Part shown: piece by piece, positions 35,380-46,608 of the stretch | Numbering within the stretch: the stretch's first letter is position 1 | Layout of the letters: every line of letters starts with the position of its first letter | Notes under the pieces: model-generated | Seen by the model: the letters and a program-made list of their open reading frames with translations, nothing else | The model's database searches: none | Told to the model about the DNA's origin: nothing | Source: Neoconidiobolus thromboides FSU 785 | Taxonomy: Eukaryota > Entomophthoromycota > Entomophthoromycetes > Entomophthorales > Neoconidiobolaceae | Direction of reading: 5' to 3' | Assembly (NCBI GenBank): GCA_025603075.1 | Contig: MU626309.1 | Span: 1-64,000 of the forward strand | DNA length: 64,000 bases | Position numbers and translations under genes: made by a program

Positions 35380-38000
35380 GTTTATGTATTTAATGTTATT
35401 ATAATAATTAGTATTAATTTAATAAAAAATAGGAAGTAAAGTGGAGTGTTTTTATATCAGTATAGGATCGATTGTTTATAAAAATAACTTTAACGCTGTA
35501 GTTTATCATTAAAATTGGTTTATAACTTAAAAAAATTATATCAACAATAATGAATTATCAGTAGCTAACAAGAAATTTTATTCATTAAAGTAAATTTTGA
35601 TGCGTTAATAATAAACTTTGCTTTGATTTATTGTTATTATCAAGACTACTTTACCCATTTAATTTAATTCTGGGTTTATCATATGCTTCAATTACTTTTT
35701 TTATTAGTTTCAACAACAGTTATAATTTATTATTTCTTTTTTCCATTGTTGATATTTTTAAACTTAACGTTATATTTGATCTGTATTTTTACGTTTACCG
35801 TTATTGCTTGTTTTAGATTTACTCAAACGCTTTTAAAAGTAAATCTAACTATTAACCCAAAAATATCAAATTGCAACATTTATTAGTAAAACAAAATAAG
35901 ACATTTAATAATAAACTAGATTGAAATATCTATAATTGCCAACCACTAGAATGATGCCAGCTCATCATGATTTGTTAAATAGCCAATGAAAAACATTGTA
36001 TTTCTATTAATAAAAGATTCTAAATAATATTAAATTAAAAGCTATAGAGAAATAGAGAATATGAATTAAATATGAAAATACTACTAGAACAATGGTTTTT
36101 GAGCATTGACTAATGTTGAAGATGCTTTTTGTCTAACTTTATCAATAAAATATTAGGTTCTTTTTTTATAAGATATAAACAACAAAACCAGACTAAAAAC
36201 TTATTTATTGATAACTCTACATTAATTTTTGATACTTGATTCGTCAATTATTACAAATCAAATAAAAAGTACTATTTTCTGATACTAACTTTTTATTTTG
36301 ACGACTAACATATATAATTGCTCAGATTCGAAGACTTTTTTAATATTTTTTGTAGTAAAAGCTTAGACTATGCGTAATTATCTAAAACTCTATTTTCTGT
36401 ATGTATACAATATATGCTCTTGACAAGTTAAACAGCATTACTATTTTATTCGTATTTTAAACAAAAATTAAAGCCATTCTAAGCATCAAAAAATAAATTT
36501 CGATACAATGTCAAATAACCTTGAATAAAAAATAAGTTGTCCATTTTCATTAATAAGATTAGAAAAGCAAACTTTGACTAAAAAATACTGTTTTGATTTG
36601 TTTATAGGAAATGTTTATTAAAAACATGAAATGAAAAGGTAGAGTCCATAACTATATTTTTTTGCTGATGTATCAATGCCGAAGCACTGATGAATTTTAA
36701 GCAAAAAGCAAACAAAAGCTTAACAAAATACTAGAAACCTGTAACGTTTTGTTAAGTTTTTTGATTGGAGTTGTTCAATGTTTTGATATTAATACATTAA
36801 AAAGTATAAAAGCTAACAGCACAATTTTATGAGGTTTTAAAAAAAAGGAATCTCTAGAATATTATTGTTGTTTTAGTAATAACATAAAAACTTAGTTTAA
36901 ATTAAATATTACAATTTAATTTCCAGTGATTTGATTCAAAGTTGATATTTAAAACTTGCCTTAGTATTGAGATTAGGATTAGGGTTAATATGAGAGTTTA
37001 TCAAATTGAACTGCAGTAAATTTATTCTAGAATTTGATTGGCTTATATTTTTAGCTTTATAGATTTTAAATCAAAGAAAATTTAGTGAAAAAATGGTGTT
37101 CTACATACTATTACCAAATAATGATAATATTTTTTAAGAGCTTTTTTAAATAACTGATTTTAATAAACATATGATTTTAAAGTTAAGCTTTTCTAACTTA
37201 TAGAATTAAAAATTATAGGTTTAAACCCAATAAAATAAATTTAAAGATTTATAATAATTTATGCTATTAAAGTGACTTTGATATATGATTCTTTTTTAAA
37301 ATTTTATATAAATACTTGAAATATTTTATTTTCACTTAGAATCAAACTTTTAAATTTGGCTCTTCAAATCTAAGCTCAAAAAACCGACTACTCACCTAGT
37401 TTAAATTTCAAGCTTAAAATGATAATTGTCTTCAAAAACTATCATTATTTTTGCAAAATCCTATCATAGTTTTGAAGAGTGTTATATAATGAAATTAGTT
37501 TTCAAACTAAACTTCTAATCAATATCAACTTTGCAAAAATAAAGTAGAACATCATTGGAAACATTTGATTTCAGCCAATTAAATTTTTTGGTTTTTTATT
37601 AAAGTGACTCCAAAATTTAACTAGCAAAATCAATGTTTCATCATAGCAAGCTCTACTTTATTATGTCAGGATCACTTTAATAGCACGAATCGCTATACCA
37701 ATTCAAAAAATCAATAATAAATAATTAGTATAACTAGAGGTAGGTTTTCAGGTTATTTTTTTATCAAAAAACGACCAGGATTTTTCAAAATTCTGAAAGA
37801 TAAATTCATTCCTAAATGAAGAAAGCTAAGGGAATTCATTTGATACTGAGGATGAGATAACATACAGGGAAACGTAAATTGGTAAAGCTATATCTTTTGA
37901 TAAATATACTGCCCAGCTATATTAAAAGCCCATTGAAAAATAGCGATATTTAGCTGATTTACATCCTGATTTGCAAACCTCATAAGAACCAGCTAAAATC
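35380..38000. other. Gene-free AT-rich region before the transposon cluster
   Basis: About 2.6 kb without a supportable gene. Short hydrophobic frames near 35631-35886 are compositional. A short TTAGGATTAGGGTTA motif at about 36970-36985 is telomere-like but isolated. From about 37700 the sequence begins to resemble the 5' part of the transposase copies downstream. Confidence 0.6.
35448..35458 (-). promoter_or_regulatory. TATA-box-like element
   Basis: On the minus strand the sequence reads GATATAAAAAC about 70 bp upstream of the ATG of the GPI-type protein gene, a plausible core promoter position for a strongly expressed gene. Confidence 0.5.
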
Positions 38001-38008
38001 TATATAAA

Positions 38009-39027
38009 AATATACATGGAAAACATATAGATGATTTGTACTACTTAGTAAATGAAAAACAGTTGAGTATACGTCCAGGATCTTATAAGCTTAATGTCCG
38101 TTCTAATATAGCAATTCGTTGGTATAAAGCAAAGACCAAGAGGATGTGTAGCAACGAATTTGTTGAAAATTGGATTGACAGAAAGGAAAGATCAGGTATT
38201 AAAAGTGCGGAATTAGACCAGAGCCAAGAGAATTACATTGTATTACTTATGGATGAAAGCCCAGATATAGAATTAGATAAACTGATGGGAAATACTACCA
38301 ACAATACAAAGGCATACAGATCACTAAAAAAAAGAGTAAATCAGTTTATTACTAACAGATGTATCTCGACCATAACAAGAATAAACTCATAGTCAATTAA
38401 GAAGGGCAATGTAATTAAAATTAAGGAAAGATCCAATTGGGCTCAGTGTTGGCAGTAAACGGATATGAAATTTAACACCAACTTTATATTTATAGATGAA
38501 GCTAAGTTTCGTATTACTGTAAGTGATAGAGATACTTAATTTTAAAAAAAATGAGTGATAGTAAAATTTTGCAAAAGAATGAGAGAACAGTCAACATCAT
38601 TGGAGCTATTATCCCAATTGAAGTTATCAACGTTCAAGTAAATATACAAAGAGCTTTACAAAAAAAACTGAAATATTAGATAACATCCACCAAATTGAAA
38701 TAGATACCAATTGTTATTTGAGTTTATTAATAACGCTAGATATTTTGAATGCGAGGGAAAATTTTTGAGGCCATTAATAATGTCCCTGTCCATAAGTTAT
38801 TAGAAATAAAGGCTTATATAGCTGTAAGAGAATACAATCATATTTGTTTACCTTTAGGTTTGGGAAAGTTATACCCTATCGGACCTTTTTGGTCATATTT
38901 TAAAACCAAGGTAAAGCGAGAAATACTTTTAAAAGAGAAAACAATAACTAGTAGAATTAAACAGGATTGTGAGAATACCCTCATCAGTGGGTTGAGTCAG
39001 TATATCAAAGCTTCGTGCGAGACTTGA
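38009..39027 (+). pseudogene. Decayed IS630/Tc1-like transposase copy
   Basis: A broken relative of the transposase at 40165-41460. Two reading frames remain (38036-38392 and 38749-39027). Between them are stops and frame shifts: FIDEAKFRI-like sequence is seen near 38490 and IGAI near 38597, in shifted frames. The N-terminal block aligns with the intact copy (LVNEKQLSIRPGSYKL versus LVNEKQMSIRGAARKL). The C-terminal block keeps INNVPVHK and GPFWSYFKTKVKRE. It cannot make an intact protein as it stands. The second catalytic position is Asn, as in the better copy. Confidence 0.85.
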
Positions 39028-40164
39028 AGATTGTTTATAAAAAATATCTTTTTAGTTTAGATTGAGGCTGTCTTTTTTAATGATGGAATTCTATAGCTTT
39101 TTATTATGCGCTAAGGATGTCTTTTTATTAAGTAAATATAAAAAAGCAGGGTATAGTTAGGCTTAAATTAGTATACCGCGTTAAGTAAAATCAGGTAAAG
39201 GCTTGCAACTTCTTGCTTCAGTATTCTTTAATGATTCAAAAACTGAGAAATATAAATATTTACTTAGTTTTATAACTATTGTATTCTTATGAATTATTGT
39301 TAGACTCAACCCTTTAGCTGTTGTTATTGTTCAGTTTAAAAACATTTTGTTTAATAACCTTTTAACATAATATTAAAACAGTTTTTGAAATATAAAATAT
39401 TATTATTAGAAGATAGTGATAAGTTTGTTATAAAATAAAAATTACAGAACTTTATCATTTAATAACATTCCTTTTTTTTACTTTACTAAAAACGCTCTAA
39501 TTTAACTTATTTCTTTTGATGAAAACTAATACTAGTTTTTAACAATACTGTTATGGATTTAGACAATGATCATTAGATTTTTTTTAATTGATGATGCTAA
39601 AATATTATGATATTTAATATATCTTATTTTTTATTAAACCATATTTAAAAAAGGTGTATTTTCAGAGACCAGGTAAACAACTTTTTACGATATGCTTATA
39701 ACAAAAGAAAACATAATGCATCAGAGATAATAACCTTTACAAACAAAATAAAACTTTTACAAAACTAACAAGTTATAAGGGCACTCAGTTTATATGTAAA
39801 AAGTGAGAATTTAAAACAGCAATCTACTATTCTTTATCTTGTTTAAAATAATTTTATATTTGCTTAGAACATGTGTGAAAATGGGGTATTAAATCTTTGA
39901 TTAAAGGGGGGAAGTATTAAGCCAATTTTAACAAGTTTTTAGCTAAATTTGAAATTAAATTGTGTAAATCCTGCTTTTTAAGTCAGATAATTGGCTATAA
40001 AATATGCATGGTTATATTACAGGTTAAAACCTAGCAAAACAAATTCAAACACTTGATGATAAGAAATTTGACAATGAAATAAATAATTAGTATAAGACTG
40101 AGATAGATTTTATAACCTTTTATCTTTTTCTATCAAAAAAATTAACTTTTTAACACTTAGCAAA
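39028..40164. other. Spacer between transposase copies
   Basis: Non-coding AT-rich DNA. From about 39880 to 40164 it aligns with 41945-42245 (GGGGTA-type start, AAACTCAAACACTTGATGATAAG-like segment), so this part is the 5' untranslated or terminal region of the transposon. No terminal inverted repeats could be paired with confidence. Confidence 0.6.
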
Positions 40165-41460
40165 ATGGATAAATCTCCAAACAAAGGTCAAGGGCATCTA
40201 TTTGATGATGAGGAAAAGAAAATAGATAGAGAAATGGATGATAGTAATCTTTCATTTTTTGATGAATACCGAAAAACTAACCCTACTGAAAGTCCGCTGA
40301 ATGAAAGTGACAATGCAAGTGATAACAGTCCAAGCGCCCAAAGCACACCAAAGCCAAAAAGACAGAAATCAGAAAAAGCGTATAGAAGATATAATCTGAA
40401 GGATATGGATAATTTTTTTTATTTAGTAAACGAAAAACAGATGAGTATACGTGGAGCAGCTCGTAAGCTTGATATCCGTCCTGGTACTGCTAACTATTGG
40501 TATAGAAAAGGCGTTCGAGGCACAGAAATGGATGAATTTATTGAAAAAAACTTAAGCGGGGGTAATCAGAGAGCAGCCGATAAATACACAAAATTAAGTG
40601 AAAGTCATGAGGATTATATTATTTCACTTTATGACGAAAACCCATATATGGATTTAGATGACCTAGCGGAAAGTCTTGCTAATCATTTTGAAGGTTTTAA
40701 AGTTTCCAAATCTACATTGAAAGAACATCTTACTAGAAACTGCAATCTTACTTTAAGACGAGTAGATTCCAACCCAATTGAAAAAAACAGCACAACTAAT
40801 ATTGAGAAAAGATACGACTGGGCCCAAAATTGCAACAAAACGGATATAGATTTCAACACTAATTGCGTTTTTATAGATGAAGCATCATTTTATATCAATA
40901 TAAAGAATACATTTCTTTGGTCTAAAAAAAAGGGAGCTAATAGTAGAAATAAAACTAGAAATGAAAGAAAAATTGGTATTCTTGGAGCTATTAGTCCACT
41001 TGGTATCATCAACGTTCAAATAAAAACACCAAGGGTTTTACCACAATTAAAAAGCGGCGCAGAAGCAGAGAATAAGTACCAACTTGAAACGAATACTAGC
41101 CATTATATGGAATTCATTAAAAGTACTTTGGATACTTTGAGTAATCATAAACGATTCCGAGGATTCTATATAGTTATGAATAATGCTCCTGCCCATAAAC
41201 TATCGGAGATAGAAGCTTATATTAAAAAAAAAGGGTATAAATGCGCTTATTTGCCTTTGGATTCGCCAGAATTAAATCCTATGGAACCCTTTTGGTCATA
41301 TTTTAAAACCAAAGTAAGACGAGGAAAGCTTTCGGATGATGAAACAATTACTACTAGAATTAAGCAAGGCTGTAAAGATGTCGCTATAAGTGATTTGGAT
41401 GGGTTTTGTAAAGCTTCTAAATCGATGTTTAAAAATTGTTTAGAAAAAACTCCTCTCTGA
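40165..41460 (+). mobile_element. IS630/Tc1-mariner-like DDE transposase, full-length reading frame
   Basis: Intronless 431-residue frame. It has an acidic, Ser-rich N-terminus and a helix-turn-helix DNA-binding region (about 77-115, ending RGAARKLDIRPGTANYWY). A second helical DNA-binding part lies at about 145-200. The DDE_3-type catalytic domain follows: first Asp in CVFIDEASFY, second position in IVMNNAPAHK, and the Glu in SPELNPMEPFWSYFK. The usual second catalytic residue is Asp (VMDNAPIH), but here it is Asn (codon AAT), so catalysis is doubtful. Two further decayed copies flank it. The open frame indicates recent insertion or some selection. Domesticated function is possible but unproven. 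Confidence 0.88.
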
Positions 41461-41831
41461 TTAGAATATGGCATGTCTTTTATTAAGAGTTTTATAGTAA
41501 TAAAGCTTTTGAAGTATTTGCTTTGTAACTTCTTAAGCTATACATTTAAAACCAAGGTGGTAAGCATAGCTTTAGTTTTGCTTAACTTAATACTTGATAA
41601 TTACCATTATTATATTTTAATAAAACATTTAAAAAAATTGTTATGTTGACTAGATACTCTTTGGGTAATATATTTCAAATAATAAAGAATGTAATTTTAG
41701 ATGGTAATTAATAATAATCCTATACAAAAAGCGGGATTATTGCAACACTTTATAGTTAGTATTAGTATAAAAAATTAAATATTTTGCACAATAAATTTCG
41801 TTATTTTTTTATATTTTGCCTAAAAATAGTT

Positions 41832-41926
41832 GGGATGTATTTTTGTGCAAGAATTTTACTAACAAATTTTCCGCTTAAATAATGCTTAAAAAACCGAAAA
41901 AGTAATGAAGTCGAAAAAACACTCCC
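41832..41926 (+). repeat. MITE-like foldback repeat, copy E
   Basis: Begins TGGGATGTATTTTTGTGCAAG and ends AAAAAACACTCCCA. It sits just before the start of the truncated third transposon copy. Confidence 0.8.
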
Positions 41927-41944
41927 AATTTTATATTTTAAAAG

Positions 41945-42475
41945 ATGGGGCAAATAAGGGGTAGAATCCTTTGGTTAAGATCATAATGCACAACTTTCAT
42001 AAGATTTTAGTCAAATCTAAAATGGGGATTTATAATCTGCGGTTTTTTAATCAATCAAACCAAAGATTATAGGTTAAAGTCTAATAAACAAATTTAAACA
42101 CTTAATGATAAGAACTTGACAAAATATGTAAAATAATGTGTAAAAAGGAATAAAAGAAGAGATTAAGTTTTAGATTTATCATTTTTCTTATAAAATAATA
42201 ACAAGCTGGTTTTTATAAAAAAAATAAAAATAAAAATATCTTTTTACAATAACCAAGGGAATATATTTAATAAAGAAGAACGGATAGTAGGTAATCAAAT
42301 GAAAAATAATAAATTTCACTCTTTGATGAATACAGAAGCCAACCCTGTTGAAATTCCATCAAATACAAAGAGTATTTTAGATAATAATCCAAACATCGAA
42401 AGTACACTAAAAGCAATTGAAAGCTATAAAGACATAGACAGAAAGAAAGTGTTGCTAAAAAATCTAATAAGCATA
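41945..42475 (+). pseudogene. Truncated third transposon copy (5' end and N-terminus only)
   Basis: The non-coding part aligns with 39880-40164. The part from about 42242 aligns with the first 70 codons of the transposase: counterparts of FDEYRKTNPTE and SPSAQSTPKPK can be read (TTTGATGAATACAGAAGCC region and CCAAACATCGAAAGTACACT), with frame disruptions. Nothing of the catalytic domain is left. Confidence 0.7.
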
Positions 42476-42563
42476 TAAAATGGATTTTTTATTTATATTA
42501 TTTTTTATTTTATGGATATCAATTTCTTATTTAACTTACTGTCTATTTATTTATTTTATATAC

Positions 42564-42662
42564 TGGGGTGTTTTTGTGGCTTCATTACTTTTCTATCTTT
42601 TAAGCACTATTTAAGTAAAAAAAATTGCTAGTAAAATTCTTAAGTACAAAAATACATCCCCA
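42564..42662 (-). repeat. MITE-like foldback repeat, copy F
   Basis: Begins TGGGGTGTTTTTGTGGCTTC and ends AATACATCCCCA. It follows the truncated transposase copy. Confidence 0.8.
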
Positions 42663-42767
42663 TATGTATTAATTTTCTTAAATAATAATATATAATAGAT
42701 TCTCACAAGGTTTAACATAATGTCAAACAAGTATTATTTTGACTATTTTTTATTTATATCAATTCAT

Positions 42768-42862
42768 ATGGAGATGTATCCTTTTGGTTAATAATTTTAC
42801 CTCTCAAATTGTACTCAAAGAAAGGAAAAAACGATGAAATTAAAAAAAAAAACATTAGCACA
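42768..42862 (+). repeat. MITE-like foldback repeat, copy G (diverged)
   Basis: A diverged member starting ATGGAGATGTATCCTTTTG and ending in a long A tract. It abuts copy H. Confidence 0.6.
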
Positions 42863-42978
42863 TGGGGATGTATTTTTGTGTTTAAGAATTTTACTAATAG
42901 CTTTCCCACTTTTTAAGCGCTATTTGAATAGAAAGATTGTTAGTAAAATTCTTAAACACAAAAATACATCCTCATATG
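42863..42978. repeat. MITE-like foldback repeat, copy H (symmetric hairpin form)
   Basis: Both halves derive from the same end of the element. It starts GGGGATGTATTTTTGTG, running into TTTAAGAATTTTACTAA, and ends with the reverse complement TTAGTAAAATTCTTAAA then CACAAAAATACATCC. The result is a long near-perfect palindrome arm of about 33 bp instead of the asymmetric consensus. Confidence 0.8.
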
Positions 42979-43619
42979 TTAAAAGGTATTAGTAATTTCT
43001 AGAATAGAAATAAATCAAATTATTGAATTTTATTAATTAGACGAACGGATGATTTGATTTTTAAATTGTCCAAAAATTAAAATGGAAGATTAGATTATCA
43101 AGGTTATTTTAAAATTACAATTAAAATGTATGGTTTGATGATAGAACTTTCAAATAATTACAAAAATTAATAGAAATCATTTTTAAAACTTAAAAGGTCT
43201 TTTATACAGTTTTATTTTAAATAAGCTGAATTCCTTAATTAAACAACAAAATTTCATAATATCTCAAATAACTTTTAATGTCTCTAAGTTTTTAATAAAA
43301 GTATATCCGAAAAAATTAATTTTTAAATTTAAAGCATTTAATAAATTAACACATTTCTAATAAGGAATAAATAAACCCTGGGAGTAAACTTAAATTAAAA
43401 AATTCACTTCAATAAAAATAATAGGAATTGAAAGTATAAATGATTGGCTACTATTTGATGTAACTTAATAATTGAATGATATTGGGGTGACTTTTAACAG
43501 AATAATTCTTGTTTATTATTCATTGGTTAATTTTAAAAAGTTGAAATTTATTAATAAAATCTAAAGTGTTATAAAAAAAAGGTTGGAGATATTTCAAAAA
43601 TTAATAGTTTATAATACAA

Positions 43620-43647
43620 TAATAATTATTATTATTATTATTATTAC
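43620..43647 (+). repeat. ATT microsatellite
   Basis: Short run of ATT triplets in intergenic DNA upstream of malic enzyme. Confidence 0.8.
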
Positions 43648-43875
43648 AACTATATATTATTATTATAATATAACAACTTATTTATTCAGTTTGGATATTA
43701 ATATAAATTAAACATTGAATTAAAATAACAATATCAACGTCATTGTTTTATGCAATAATATAATAATTGAATCATAATAGAATGGAAATTTTAAGTTCAA
43801 ATCAAATAATGAACAAATCAATAAGTGATATTCTCAAAATTACAACAGAAGTTTAAATAAAATAAAACTCAAAGC

Positions 43876-43884
43876 TATAAAAGG
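43876..43884 (+). promoter_or_regulatory. TATA-box-like element of malic enzyme
   Basis: TATAAAAGG lies 52 bp upstream of the malic enzyme ATG, well placed for a core promoter. Confidence 0.5.
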
Positions 43885-43935
43885 GCATTAAAACTAATGT
43901 TAAAAAATAATTTTATATTTAAAATTTTTTCAAGA

Positions 43936-45923
43936 ATGGGTAACAATACTACTACTACTAATATTAAAGTGGATCAAAATATTCTAAATCAAACTGCTCG
44001 TACTCCTTATTGGAATAATGGTAAATATTATATTGTATAGCAATAATATATTAGAATATTTTAATATTAATATTTTAATAATTAGGTAGTGCATATAGTA
44101 AAGCAGATAGAAATAAATTTGGATTAAATGGGCTTATACCTTCTGCTATCGAAGACATTGAAATCCAAAAACAACGAGCTTTATTAAATCTCCGAAGAAA
44201 AGAAGATCCCTTAGAAAAATATATATTTTTAGCTAACTTAAGAAATACAAATGTTCATTTATTTTATTCTTTAATATTAGATAATTTTAAAGAAATTACA
44301 CCTTTAATTTATACTCCTGTAGTTGGTCAAGCATGCCAAGAATATTCAAATATTCAACCCTTTTTAGGTTCTATTGGAAATCCTGATGGTTTATTTATAT
44401 CTTTAAATCAATTAGATCAATTAGATGAATTATTAGACAATTATAAGAATGCATTACCTTATCCTCATTCTAATCCAGAAATTGCTGTAATTACTGATGG
44501 TTCTAGAATTTTAGGTTTGGGAGATTTAGGAATGAATGGAATGGGTATTCCTGTTGGTAAATTACAACTTTATGTTGGAGCTGCTGGTGTTAATCCAAGT
44601 AAAACTTTACCAATTACTTTGGATTTTGGTACAAATACGAAACAAATTAGAGATGATCCTTTATATATGGGTTTACGTCAAGAACGCCCTAATGATGATA
44701 AAGTAAGTTGTATAATATAATAATAGTAATAACATAATAATAACATAATAATAACATAATAATAACATATTTATTAATACTATTTTTAATTTATAGTTTT
44801 ATGATTCAGTTGATAAAGTATTAACTGCTATTAAAACTAAATTCCCTGGTATTTTAATTCAATTTGAAGATTTTTCATCAGATCATGCATTTGGTTTATT
44901 AGATAAATATAGAAATGACTTATTTTGTTTTAATGATGATATTCAAGGAACTGGAGCAGTTATATTATCTGGATTTATTAATGCAGTTAAAGTATCTAAA
45001 GTATCAGCAAAAGATCATAAAATTGTATTTCTAGGAGCAGGTAGTGCAGGTATTGGAGTAGCAAGACAAATTATGGATTATTTTATTATTGATGGTAAAA
45101 TGAGTGAAGAAGAAGCTAAACAAAAGTTTTGGTTAATTGATTCTAAGGGTTTAATTACAATGGATCGTGGGGACAAATTATCAAATCAAAAACAATTTTT
45201 TGCTAGAAAAGATAATAATAATCAACAATTTAAAAATGTAGAACAAGTAGTAGATTATGTTAAACCTACTGTTTTAATTGGTTTAAGTTCAATTTCCAAA
45301 GCTTTTAATGAAAATGTAACTTGTTATGATATAATATAATATAATATAATATATATTAATATTGATTTATTTAGGTATTAAAAAAGATGGCCAAATATAA
45401 TGAAAAACCGATTGTATTTCCATTATCTAACCCAGCTACTAATGCTGAATGTTCTTTTGAAGAAGCCATGAAAGCCACCGATTCTAGAGTAATTTTTGCT
45501 TCAGGTACTGCTTTCCCAGAATATAAAGATGATAAAGATAATAAAGTATATCATCCTGGGCAAGGAAATAATATGTATATTTTCCCAGGACTTGGATTAG
45601 GAGCTATTTTATGCAAAGCAGGAATAGTAACTGATACCATGATTTATGCAGCAGCCTCTAGTTTAGCTAATTCTTTAAATGAAGAAGAAAAGAAACAAAA
45701 TTGGTTATATCCAGATCTAAAACGTATACGTGAAGTATCAGCTATTGTAGCTGCAGCTACTATAAATCAAGCTTATAAAGAAAATTTAATTGAAATTAAA
45801 GAATTAAAAGAGATTGGTGATGATTTAGAAAAATTAACTCAATTAGTTCAAAAAAATATGTGGAATCCTAATTTTGTTGAACCAAGTCATCAAGCTATTA
45901 ATCATCAAGCTTCTCATTTATAA
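43936..45923 (+). CDS. Malic enzyme (malate dehydrogenase, decarboxylating)
   Basis: Oxidative decarboxylation of malate to pyruvate with NAD or NADP, supplying reducing power for lipid synthesis or feeding mitochondrial pyruvate. Four exons (43936-44020, 44086-44702, 44797-45315, 45375-45923) give 589 residues, the usual size. Visible marks are YTPVVGQACQEYS, ITDGSRILGLGDLG, FEDFSSDHAF with NDDIQGTGAV (metal/substrate site), the dinucleotide fold VFLGAGSAGIG, and VFPLSNPATNAECS. The N-terminus has no clear mitochondrial presequence, so a cytosolic enzyme is likelier. Cofactor preference cannot be read reliably. It is convergent with ERB1 (166 bp between stops). A promoter-like TATAAAAGG precedes it. 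Confidence 0.93.
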
Positions 45924-46089
45924 ACTTATAATAAAGTCAATAAAAATAATATTAATTTAAATCTATTATTTATTATTATTATTTATTGAAATTCAAATAT
46001 TTATAAATTCAATTTTATTTTTAATTCTATAAGTGAAGGGAAGGGAGAAAGAGGGAGAGATAAAGATAATAATCTATTTGATTTTAATA

Positions 46090-46547
46090 TTAAGTAAATA
46101 AACAAAGTTTACCATCTGAACCGGAAGAAAGAATCCAAGGTTGATAAGGATGAAATTGAACATTTAAGATACCTAAATCGTCTTGAATTTGATGACCTCT
46201 TAATATTTTAACAGGAACAATTAATGGATTTTGTAATAAATCATTATAAACCATTCCATGGAATACTTGAATTGATCCATCATCAGAACATGAAGCAAAT
46301 AAGGGATATCTTTTATGATAACTTACAGAACGTATAGCTTCTTTATGAAATCTATAATAATATTAATATTAATATTAATAACATTTTATATAAAATATTA
46401 ATTAATTAATTTCAATTATTTTATTTACCTTAATGTTTTATATGGTTTAGATGATAAATCCAAATCAAACCAATTTAATCTTCTATCATAACTACCAACA
46501 ATTACGTTATCACCTAATTAATAATAAATAAATAAATAAATAACATA

Positions 46548-46608
<61 letters not shown>

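Larger units (their letters stand above)
41461..43935. other. Repeat-rich region downstream of the transposase
   Basis: Contains foldback copies E, F, G and H and a truncated third transposon copy (41945-42475). From about 43000 to 43850 it is AT-rich DNA with an ATT microsatellite (43620-43647). No intact gene is seen until malic enzyme. Confidence 0.7.

Noticed and set aside
35631-35886. Two overlapping hydrophobic open frames
   Set aside because: Phe/Leu/Ile-rich translations of AT-rich DNA, no conserved motif; typical false positives.
36967-36988. TTAGGATTAGGGTTA telomere-like motif
   Set aside because: Only about two and a half units, isolated in unique DNA and flanked by genes on both sides; not a telomere or meaningful interstitial array.
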